A stretch of 9,292 nucleotides of DNA from Candidatus Kuenenia stuttgartensis (GTDB taxonomy: Bacteria > Planctomycetota > UBA1135 > UBA2386), in assembly GCA_945861365.1 (NCBI GenBank), contig CAMAUH010000140.1, positions 1 through 9,292 of the forward strand, read 5' to 3'. The notes under the pieces are model-generated. The model was not told the DNA's origin and made no database searches. It saw nothing but the letters and a program-made list of their open reading frames with translations. Positions 1 through 6,703 of the stretch are shown piece by piece (the stretch's first letter is position 1; each line of letters begins with the position of its first letter). Made by a program: the position numbers and the translations under genes.

Positions 1-1056
1 GAGCACCTTGCGGGCCCGACTGATCGTGCGCCCCTGGCGCTTGCCCGGCAGCTCCTGCGCCGGGACGTCACACTTCTCGGCGACGCGATCGCGCAACCGT
101 GCGAACACGCGCGCCGGATCGATCAGTTCGAGGTACTTCGGCGGCAGCGAGGCCCCACGGGCGCGCGCCCAGGCCGCGCGCAGTTCCGGGAACGTCCCAG
201 GCTGCTGCGCGACCGACTCGACCATCGCGGCGCGACCGTTGCGCGACGGCGTGCCTTCGAGTGCGCGCAGGTAGCGCAGCCGCCCGAGAGGCCCTGGCCG
301 CTCGATCGCCGCGACGAACCCGGCCTGCAACGTCGACGCCAGCGACGGGTCCAGATCCCGGATGTCGCTCGGGTGCCAGCGCGAAGCGAGCAGCGTCGGC
401 GCACTCAGCGCTTCACGCGCCTGCAGCACGCCCAGCAGGAACTGCTGCAGCTTCGGCTTGCCGGCGATGCGATGCACCTCGTCGATCACCAGCGGCTTGT
501 CGACCAGCAGCTCGGTGCGCAGCCCATCGACCCGGTGTTCCTGGTGCGCCGCCTGGAAAGCCTTCAAGAGGCCGGGCAGTTCGAACCATGCCGACGTGGC
601 GCGCCCTGGCCGTTCGCCGGTCAGGTCGCGCCACCAACGCAGCAGGAACGTCTTGCCGACGCCGCTCGGGCCGTGGAACAGGAACCGGTTGGAAGGCAGC
701 GGGCGGCCGCGACCGAGGCTCTTCAGCACGAGCCAGGCCATGCGATTGCCTTCGTCGACGATCGGCTGCTGCGGCGACACCTCGAGCGCGTCGAACTGCG
801 CCACCGGCTCGTTCGCCTGCAACTCGACCTGCAACCGGGTGCCCATCTCGGCCGACAGCACCTCTTCCAGCAACGGCCGGAACAGCGTGCGCACCCGGTC
901 CGCGGCCAATCGGCTGCTCGCCTCCAGGTACGCCGTGCCGCGCTCGAGCGACACCGGCCGCAGTTCGCGCAGCCAGGCTGCGTACGCCGCCGCTCCGGCG
1001 CGCGCACACAGCGCGTCCTGCACGCGAGTCCAGGTTTCCTCGAGCACGGGCAACAT
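1..1056 (-). CDS. dnaA: Divergent DnaA-type replication initiator ATPase (3' end outside window)
   Basis: This gene reads right to left from an ATG at 1056 and stays open to base 1, giving 352 residues; the C-terminus is outside the window. DnaA binds ATP and DnaA boxes in the cytoplasm and opens the replication origin. The order of parts matches the family. A domain I-like region spans about residues 7-80 (W9, and AAWLRELRPV near 26-35). The linker is very short. The AAA+ domain starts near 97, with Walker A GPSGVGKT at 129-136, Walker B LVIDEVHRIAGK at 189-200 and a sensor-2-like arginine R298 in PELRAAWAR. The start of domain IV is visible at 314-352, with the basic stretch GKRQGRTISRARK typical of DnaA DNA binding. 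Oddities: Walker B reads IDE rather than IDD, GKTH is GKTF, and the box VII segment LASTLQAGF (239-247) lacks the usual SR arginine finger. It may be the chromosomal DnaA of a divergent lineage or a DnaA paralogue. Hda is unlikely because domains I and IV are present. The Shine-Dalgarno site is weak. Confidence 0.83.
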   Translation of the reverse strand, partial: MLPVLEETWTRVQDALCARAGAAAYAAWLRELRPVSLERGTAYLEASSRLAADRVRTLFRPLLEEVLSAEMGTRLQVELQANEPVAQFDALEVSPQQPIVDEGNRMAWLVLKSLGRGRPLPSNRFLFHGPSGVGKTFLLRWWRDLTGERPGRATSAWFELPGLLKAFQAAHQEHRVDGLRTELLVDKPLVIDEVHRIAGKPKLQQFLLGVLQAREALSAPTLLASRWHPSDIRDLDPSLASTLQAGFVAAIERPGPLGRLRYLRALEGTPSRNGRAAMVESVAQQPGTFPELRAAWARARGASLPPKYLELIDPARVFARLRDRVAEKCDVPAQELPGKRQGRTISRARKVL

Positions 1057-1111
1057 GCGTCGTCGACGTCCGCCCGACGGGGCTGGGCGGGGGGCGAACG
1101 CTAGCAGCGGG

Positions 1112-4075
1112 TCAACGACCTCGCCACTCTTGCTGCAAGCTCGCTGCGGTGGTCGCAGCCTCGGTGCCCGGGGCCGCCTTCTGGATCCGTTCGAGCAACG
1201 CCATCGCCTTCGCTGCGTCGCCGAGTTCGTGCCGCAGACGCGCCGCGCGCAGCAGCAGGTCGCCGCGCAGCTGGCGCTGCTCGGGGTCGTCGTCCGCCGG
1301 TGGCGGCGTCGGCCGGCTGACGAACCGGCGATCCATCGCGGGCGACACCGCGGCCGCCATCTCGAACTCGAGCGCCGCCTGCGGCCGCTTGCCCAGCGCC
1401 TCGCAGGCCTCGCCCATGCGCTCGTGCAGCTCGCGATGGAACGGGTCGATGCGGTTGCATTCGGTCAGGTAGCGCAATTCCTCGGCGCGATTGCCGCTGT
1501 CGCGCTCGAACTGCGCCAGCGTGTAGCGCGGCGTGAAGGCGCGCGCCGAGCGGCGGCAGTACGCCTTCATCTCCATCTGCGCCTGCACCGCCTCCCCCTG
1601 GTCGCGGTAGAGCCGCGCCAACAACAACTCCGGCGCCGAGGTCTGGTCGGTGCAGCTCGGCCAGCAGGCCTTCGCCCGCTGCCACATCGCGATCGCCCCG
1701 TCGGCATCGCCGCCGGCAGCCATCGCCTTGCCGCACTGGATGCGCGAGTCGAAGTCGTCGGCGCCGGCAGCGAAGCCCTTCTGCCAGAACCCGATCGCCA
1801 CCGGCAGTTCCTTGCGCGCCCGCGCCAACTCGGCCCGCACCAGCATCGCCTGGCCGTTCTCGGGATCGGCGCGCAGCACCTCGCCCAGCCAGCGCCCGGC
1901 ATCGACCGGGTTGTTGCGTTGCGCGCAGGCCCACGCCAGGTCGATGCGCGCCTGCAGGTTGGTCGGATCCTGCGCCGCCCGCAGGGCCGCCCGCCCCATC
2001 GCCGCGTCGTCGAGATGCGGCACCAGCCGCATGCCGCGCAACTTCTCCTTCTGCACGTAGTCGAGGAACTGGCGATCGAACTCGCGCGAGCTGATGCCGA
2101 GCGCCTTCTCGAACGCTTCCTCGGTGTCGAGGTCCTCGCCGAACGCACGCAGCAGGTCGAGCGCCTTGCCGAAGCCGTACAGCTTCGTGATCAGCTCGAT
2201 CACGAGGCCACCTTGGTAGTAGCCGAACAGGATGCGCGGCCCGCGGAACAACCGGTTCATCAAGTGCACCGGCGGGATGTCCTGGTTGTGGAACGCGTCG
2301 AACAGTTCGCGGTCCATGCCGCGTTCCCACGAAGGATCGCGCTGCTTCTCTTCGTAGACCGAGAAGCCCTCGGTCAGCCAACGCGGCACGCGGGCGTTGC
2401 TGAGCCCGAGCGTCAGCACGTGCGTGTACTCGTGCCACGCGGTCGCCTCCCACATGAAGTCCTGCTTGCGCAGGTCGGTGTCGCCGGGCGACACCAGCGT
2501 GATCAGCGAACCGAAGCAGGCGCCGAGCGCGGTGAAGCCGCGGAAGCCGATCGTGCGCACCGAGAAGTCGTCCCAGGTGTGGAACACCTCGATGTGGGTC
2601 GGGCGATCCGGTTTCCACGCGTACTTGGCACCGAGCACCTCGGCGGCTTCGAGCTGGATCGGCAGCAGGTAGTTGCGCAGCACCTCGTCGTCGTCGCGGT
2701 GCAACTGGAACGCGAACGCACCACTGTCGACGGCTATGTACTCGTCGTCGAGCAGTTGCTGCACGGCCAGGGCGTTGTTGCGCCACGCATCGACCAGGCC
2801 GGCCGCGAGCTGCTTGCTGCGTTCGAGCAGCTCCTTCGCCCGCTTGCCTTCGCCGCTGTAGACCAACGCCTTCGCCATGCCCTGCAGCGACGGCACGTCG
2901 TCGGGCGCCAGCTGCAGCGCCGCCGCGAAGAACGGCAGCGAGTCCGCGAACCGGTACAGCGCACACAGGTGCTCGGCGACCGTGCGGTCGCAGTCCGGGA
3001 AGCCCGGATCACCCGCCAGCGCGCGCGCCCGGAAGCGCTCATAGCCATCCCGATCGTGCAGCAGGTAGGCGGCGGCGGCGCGGTGGCACAGCGCCTCGCG
3101 GTCGTTGGCATCGATCGCCAGCGCCGTGTCGAGCACCTTCGCGGCATCGCGGTAGCGCCGGTCGTCGAGCACGTTGGCGCCGCGCTGCACGATGGCCGCC
3201 ACGCACCGTTCGTTGCGATCCAGCACGCGGTCGAGGAAGCCCTCGGTCTTGCCGGCATCGAGCGACATGTTCGCACTGCGGATGCGGTACATCGCCAGCA
3301 GCGCCTCTTCGTCGTCGCCGTGGTCCTCGAGCACCTTCTTCAGGTCCTTCTCGCCGCTCGGGAACCCGCTCGTCTCGCCATAGGCGGCGAACTTGGCGAG
3401 CCCCAGCGTGACGCGGGCCTCCTTGCGATCCGGCGCCGCCTTGATGCTGTCGACCAGCGCCTGGCTGGCGGCTTCGAGGTTCTTGCGGCCACCGAGCGCC
3501 ACCAGGGAACGACCGCGGAAGGCCAGCTGCAGGCCATCGGTCGGCGCCGGGCGATCGACATTCTGCTGCCACAGTTCCCGCGCCTTGCCGCGCTGGCCGT
3601 CCGCGGCGAACAGTTCGCCCAACTCGTGCCGCGCCTGCAGGTCGCCGGCATCGCGCTCGACCAGGCCCTGCAGCAGCGCGATCGCGCCGCCGTAGTCGCC
3701 GAGCCGGCGCTGCGCCTGGACCTGCATCAGCAAGCCATCGCGGCTCGTGCGCAGCTCGGCGGCCGCCGTGCGCACGCCGTCGCGCACGTCCTCGTAGCGC
3801 CCGCGCCGCAGCGCGATCGTCCACAGCCCGATCTGGCACGCATTCGCCAGCGCGTCCTTCGCCTTGCCGTCCGGCTCCGCCGCCAACTCTTCCTGCAGTT
3901 CCTCGAACTTCTGCTCGGCCGCGGACAGCTGGTTGCGGGCCAGCTTGCGCTGGGCGTCCTGCAACAGCGCGGGCAGGTCGTCGGCACCTTCCTCGCCTTG
4001 CGCGACGGCGCCACCGGTGATGGCCAGGAACGCGAGAACGAGCCTTACGCCAGGCCACGGACGGTGCGATGCCAT
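1112..4075 (-). CDS. Exported TPR protein with peptidase MA-like zinc metalloprotease domain
   Basis: The 987-residue product starts with a signal peptide (basic start, hydrophobic VRLVLAFLAITGG, likely cleavage after AVA at residue 25), so it probably acts in the periplasm or cell envelope. Residues about 27-435 are helical TPR-type repeats (for example LGDYGGAIALLQGLVERDAG and RRYRDAAKVLDTALAIDAND). Residues about 440-675 form a peptidase MA-like domain with HEYTH at 548-552 and a downstream E569 in WLTEG, the expected gluzincin ligands and catalytic glutamate. Residues about 680-987 are further TPR-like repeats, with a proline-rich linker RPTPPPADDD near 925. TPRs usually bind proteins, so a substrate- or partner-guided peptidase is likely, but the substrate is unknown. 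I chose the ATG at 4075 because it places the signal peptide at the N-terminus. An ATG at 4090 would add five residues, and the longer frame to 4273 runs into the divergent neighbour and has poor composition. The dnaA-like gene follows 55 bases downstream on the same strand, so co-transcription is possible. Confidence 0.88.
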   Translation of the reverse strand: MASHRPWPGVRLVLAFLAITGGAVAQGEEGADDLPALLQDAQRKLARNQLSAAEQKFEELQEELAAEPDGKAKDALANACQIGLWTIALRRGRYEDVRDGVRTAAAELRTSRDGLLMQVQAQRRLGDYGGAIALLQGLVERDAGDLQARHELGELFAADGQRGKARELWQQNVDRPAPTDGLQLAFRGRSLVALGGRKNLEAASQALVDSIKAAPDRKEARVTLGLAKFAAYGETSGFPSGEKDLKKVLEDHGDDEEALLAMYRIRSANMSLDAGKTEGFLDRVLDRNERCVAAIVQRGANVLDDRRYRDAAKVLDTALAIDANDREALCHRAAAAYLLHDRDGYERFRARALAGDPGFPDCDRTVAEHLCALYRFADSLPFFAAALQLAPDDVPSLQGMAKALVYSGEGKRAKELLERSKQLAAGLVDAWRNNALAVQQLLDDEYIAVDSGAFAFQLHRDDDEVLRNYLLPIQLEAAEVLGAKYAWKPDRPTHIEVFHTWDDFSVRTIGFRGFTALGACFGSLITLVSPGDTDLRKQDFMWEATAWHEYTHVLTLGLSNARVPRWLTEGFSVYEEKQRDPSWERGMDRELFDAFHNQDIPPVHLMNRLFRGPRILFGYYQGGLVIELITKLYGFGKALDLLRAFGEDLDTEEAFEKALGISSREFDRQFLDYVQKEKLRGMRLVPHLDDAAMGRAALRAAQDPTNLQARIDLAWACAQRNNPVDAGRWLGEVLRADPENGQAMLVRAELARARKELPVAIGFWQKGFAAGADDFDSRIQCGKAMAAGGDADGAIAMWQRAKACWPSCTDQTSAPELLLARLYRDQGEAVQAQMEMKAYCRRSARAFTPRYTLAQFERDSGNRAEELRYLTECNRIDPFHRELHERMGEACEALGKRPQAALEFEMAAAVSPAMDRRFVSRPTPPPADDDPEQRQLRGDLLLRAARLRHELGDAAKAMALLERIQKAAPGTEAATTAASLQQEWRGR

Positions 4076-4155
4076 GTGCGAAGGCACCATACTCGCGAGC
4101 GCGGCCCGGTGTTGGCGACATTCTCCGGCGGCAACCGACGCGTAGCATCGCGCCG
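4076..4155. other. Divergent intergenic region between the TPR peptidase and YkgJ-like genes
   Basis: These 80 bases separate two start codons that point away from each other, so both promoters should lie here or inside the neighbouring 5' ends. I see no convincing -35/-10 pair on either strand and no strong Shine-Dalgarno site for either gene. The assignment rests on gene orientation alone. Confidence 0.4.
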
Positions 4156-4767
4156 ATGAGCACCAGCCTGGCGGAGTACTACCGCGGCGTCGAGGCGGCG
4201 ACCGCGGCGTTGGCCTCGGCCCCGGCCACACCGGGTGCTCGAGCGATCGCCGTGCACGATGCCGTGCAGCCATTGCTGGCCGCGGATGGAACGGTGCCGC
4301 GCGCGTGCCACAGCGGCTGCGCCCACTGCTGCCACTTCCCGGTCGGGGTCACGTTCGCCGAGGCGAGCCTGCTCGCCGATGCCGTCGCCGCGGCTCCGGA
4401 GGCGCGCGCCCGCGTGCTGGACCACGCCGTCATCACGTCCCAGCTCGGGTGGCCAGCGCTGGTCGGCATGCCCTGCCCGTTCCTGCGCGACGACCGCAGC
4501 TGCGGTGTCTATGCCGCGCGACCCTTGCCGTGCCGGGCCCTGGCCAGCTCCGATGCGCAAGCGTGCGCCGCGGCAGTGCGAGGACAGGCCACGGTGCCGC
4601 GCGACGAAGCGGCGTTCTGGCGCGGCCTCGGCGCTGCCGCCACGTTGGCCACGGCAGCACCAGCCGGCAGCCGCGAGCTGCGCAGTGCCGTGGCGGGACT
4701 GCTGCTCGCCGACCCGAGTCCGGAAGCCCGCGCCGAGGCCTTCCTGATCGCGCGCGCGGTGCCCTGA
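4156..4767 (+). CDS. YkgJ-family cysteine-cluster protein
   Basis: The 203-residue cytoplasmic protein carries the YkgJ-type (CxxxCxxCC) cysteine pattern. C51, C55, C58 and C59 lie in CHSGCAHCC, followed by C107 (MPCPFL), C116 (RSCGVY), C126 (PLPCRAL) and C137. The family is thought to bind zinc or an iron-sulfur cluster through these cysteines, but its reaction is not established, so no specific function is assigned. The C-terminal third, after about residue 140, is alanine-rich and helical with no motif I recognise. The ATG at 4156 gives a compact N-terminus (MSTSLAEYYRGVEAA). An in-frame ATG at 4069 would add 29 poorly composed residues and overlap the start of the divergent peptidase gene. 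No clear Shine-Dalgarno site precedes the chosen start. The gene converges with the thioesterase gene, with only 3 bases between the stop codons. Confidence 0.87.
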   Translation: MSTSLAEYYRGVEAATAALASAPATPGARAIAVHDAVQPLLAADGTVPRACHSGCAHCCHFPVGVTFAEASLLADAVAAAPEARARVLDHAVITSQLGWPALVGMPCPFLRDDRSCGVYAARPLPCRALASSDAQACAAAVRGQATVPRDEAAFWRGLGAAATLATAAPAGSRELRSAVAGLLLADPSPEARAEAFLIARAVP

Positions 4768-4770
4768 AGT

Positions 4771-5172
4771 TCAATCCGGCATCTGCTCGAACTGCGCGAT
4801 GGCGCTGCGCCAGTCGGCCGGGATCGGCCGCGGCTGGAACTGCGCGTCGACGAACACCAGCGCCGCGGACGACGCGACCAGCACCTCGTTGTCGCCGCGC
4901 ACCTCGAAGTCCATGTGGAAGCTGCTGGTGCCCAGCTTGCCGACGCGCGCCGCCACCTCGCAGCGCATGCCGAGGCGCCCCGGGCGCTGGAACTTGACGT
5001 TGGCCTCGGCCAGCACGAACGGAATGGCGTGGTCGACCATCAAGCCGAGGTGCTGGAAGTACAGGAAGCGCGCCTGCTCCATCAGGCTCAGGTAGGTCGC
5101 ATTGTTGACGACGCCGGCGGAGTCGACATCGACCCATCGCAACGGCACTTCGGCGGCGAAGCGGAAGAACAT
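4771..5172 (-). CDS. Hotdog-fold acyl-CoA thioesterase (4HBT type)
   Basis: The 133-residue protein matches the length of single-domain 4-hydroxybenzoyl-CoA-thioesterase-like enzymes, which hydrolyse acyl-CoA thioesters in the cytoplasm as multimers. The N-terminal motif WVDVDSAGVVNNATYL (13-28) corresponds to the family pattern in which an aspartate precedes an AG-hydrophobic turn; D17 is the likely catalytic residue. It is followed by MEQARFLYFQHLG (31-43), the long hotdog helix, and then strands including NVKFQRPGRLG and SSFHMDFEVRG. The substrate (aromatic, short- or medium-chain acyl-CoA) cannot be read from the sequence. The frame is open upstream to 5442, but the hotdog fold begins right after the ATG at 5172 and a strong Shine-Dalgarno sequence lies just upstream. 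The upstream extension would run into the signal-peptide region of the divergent protease gene. It resembles YbgC/FadM-type enzymes, but there is no tol-pal gene nearby to support the YbgC name. Confidence 0.88.
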   Translation of the reverse strand: MFFRFAAEVPLRWVDVDSAGVVNNATYLSLMEQARFLYFQHLGLMVDHAIPFVLAEANVKFQRPGRLGMRCEVAARVGKLGTSSFHMDFEVRGDNEVLVASSAALVFVDAQFQPRPIPADWRSAIAQFEQMPD

Positions 5173-5251
5173 CCCGCTATCGTGACCTCCCGCTCGGTGG
5201 GATGCGATGCCCGCGGAGCGATCTCGCTGCTCGATCGTCCTTGGACCCCGC
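5173..5251. other. Divergent intergenic region between the thioesterase and HtrA-like genes
   Basis: These 79 bases separate two divergent starts and must hold, or lie close to, both promoters. Apart from the thioesterase ribosome binding site I see no clear -35/-10 pair. If the protease instead starts at the ATG at 5207, which has a partial GGTGGG upstream, the gap shrinks to 34 bases. Confidence 0.4.
5185..5191 (-). promoter_or_regulatory. Ribosome binding site of the thioesterase gene
   Basis: On the minus strand this reads GGGAGGT, the best Shine-Dalgarno match in the window. It lies 12 bases before the ATG at 5172, which is longer than usual, but it supports that start over the longer open frame. 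I found no better start codon nearer to it. Confidence 0.5.
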
Positions 5252-6700
5252 ATGCGCACCGCCCCCTGGATCCGCCTGTCCTGCTCCCTGCTGCTCGTCG
5301 GCTGCGCCACGGCGCAGAACAACGCGCTGGTCGGCCGGAGTTCCCCGCTGCAAGTGGTCGAACCCGACGCCAACGAACGCGACCTGCGCACGACCCCGGT
5401 GGTGCGCGCGGTGCAGCGTTCGGCGGACTCGGTGGTCAGCATCTACCTGCAGCAGCACGGCGCCAACCGCCAGCCCGTCACCGAAGGGCAGGGTTCCGGC
5501 GTGCTGCTCGACGAATCGGGCCTGGCGATCACCAACTGGCATGTCGTCGCCCCGGTGCTGCTCGGCGGCGGCCGCGGCACCGAACTCGACGTCGTCGTCA
5601 AGCTGCGCGACGGCCGCACCCGCCCGGCACAGGTGCTGACTTCGTCGGCGGACCGCGACTTGGCGCTGCTGCAGCTGCGGCTGGAACCCGGCGAACGGGT
5701 CAAGCCGATCGAGATCGGCCGCTCGGCCGACCTGATGATCGGCGAGACGGTGATCGCGATCGGCAACCCCCAGGGCCATGCCAACACCGTGACCAGCGGC
5801 GTGCTGTCGGCGATCGACCGCTCGATCCGCGTCGGCGCGCCGGACGGCAAGGTGCGTGAGTACGCGGGTCTGCTGCAGACCGACGCGGCGATCAACCAGG
5901 GCAACAGCGGCGGCGCCCTGCTCGACATCACCGGCCGGCTGATCGGCATCAACAACGCGATGGCGATGGGCGCCGAGAACATCGGTTTTGCGATCCCGAT
6001 GGACACCGTGCGCGCCGAGTTCCAACGCGAACTGCTGCGCAGCAGTTCCTTCACGGCCGGCGCCGATACGCCGTGGCTCGGCCTCGAGGTCGCCGAGAAG
6101 GACGGCAGCGTCGTCGTGGCGCAGGTGCACGACGGCGGCCCGGCAGCGCTCGCGGGCGTCAAGGTCGGCGACGTGCTGGCCCGCATCGGCGACCAGGACG
6201 TGCGCAGCTCGCTCGACTACGTGCGCCAGATGTTCGATGCACGGCTACAGCAGGAACTGCCGCTGCGCCTGCGTCGCGACGGGCGCGAGCTGCGCCTCGC
6301 GATGCAGCCGATCACGCGCGACCAGGGCCTGGTGCTGGCCGCGATCGGCGCCACCATCGCCGAAGTCGACGTCGAGGCGGATCCGACGCTGGTGCGCAAG
6401 GCGACCACCGCCTTCTACCGCGGCAGCAACATGCGGCGCGTGCCGATCTTCCCGGCGGTGCTGCGCCTGCAACAACTGCAGCCCGACGCCCCGGCCGAGG
6501 CGATCGGCCTGAGGGCGGGCGACCTGCTCCTCGGCGTGTTCGCGCGCGGCCCGTTCGGCGAACGCGAGGTGCCGATCACTTCGCTGCGCGACTTCGCGCG
6601 GCTGCTCGAGCAACAGGCGGGCGCCTCGCTGCGCATCGCGATCCTGCGCGGCGACGAGGATCTGATCGGCACGCTCGACGTGCGGCGACCGGCGCGCTGA
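5252..6700 (+). CDS. HtrA/DegP-like trypsin-type serine protease lipoprotein with PDZ domains
   Basis: The 482-residue protein begins with a signal sequence ending in a lipobox (LLLVGC, cysteine at residue 18), so it is probably a membrane-anchored lipoprotein on the outer face of the cytoplasmic membrane or in the periplasm. Type I cleavage after ATA is the alternative. The trypsin-like domain covers about residues 45-255, with the full catalytic triad: H97 in TNWHVV, D136 in ADRDLALLQL and S219 in QGNSGGALLD. The family signature NIGFAIPMD follows. A first PDZ domain spans about 273-353 (TPWLGLEV, then AALAGVKVGDVLARIGDQDV). A second, atypical PDZ-like region spans about 360-482, with the GLRAGDLLLGV element at 419-429. 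HtrA proteins degrade or refold damaged envelope proteins. The first ATG giving a compact signal peptide is at 5252; an in-frame ATG at 5207 would add 15 residues. The gene converges with the next one, 3 bases between stops. Confidence 0.92.
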   Translation: MRTAPWIRLSCSLLLVGCATAQNNALVGRSSPLQVVEPDANERDLRTTPVVRAVQRSADSVVSIYLQQHGANRQPVTEGQGSGVLLDESGLAITNWHVVAPVLLGGGRGTELDVVVKLRDGRTRPAQVLTSSADRDLALLQLRLEPGERVKPIEIGRSADLMIGETVIAIGNPQGHANTVTSGVLSAIDRSIRVGAPDGKVREYAGLLQTDAAINQGNSGGALLDITGRLIGINNAMAMGAENIGFAIPMDTVRAEFQRELLRSSSFTAGADTPWLGLEVAEKDGSVVVAQVHDGGPAALAGVKVGDVLARIGDQDVRSSLDYVRQMFDARLQQELPLRLRRDGRELRLAMQPITRDQGLVLAAIGATIAEVDVEADPTLVRKATTAFYRGSNMRRVPIFPAVLRLQQLQPDAPAEAIGLRAGDLLLGVFARGPFGEREVPITSLRDFARLLEQQAGASLRIAILRGDEDLIGTLDVRRPAR

Positions 6701-6703
6701 CCG

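Noticed and set aside
1057..1111. A replication origin with DnaA boxes near the dnaA-like gene.
   Set aside because: The 55-base gap is GC-rich with no TTATCCACA-like boxes and no AT-rich unwinding region. An origin to the left of the window cannot be judged.
99..1472. Another long plus-strand open frame at the left edge.
   Set aside because: It is Arg/Ala/Pro-rich and lies opposite the dnaA-like gene, whose alignment to DnaA decides the strand.
362..4159. A very long open frame on the plus strand (over 1200 codons) opposite the dnaA-like and peptidase genes.
   Set aside because: It is antisense to two genes with recognisable domains and motifs. Its translation is a low-complexity, Arg/Ala/Gln/Leu-rich string with no family features, as expected opposite GC-rich coding DNA.
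4076..4273. N-terminal extension of the TPR peptidase frame up to 4273.
   Set aside because: The extension overlaps the divergent YkgJ-like coding start and would bury the signal peptide about 66 residues inside the protein.
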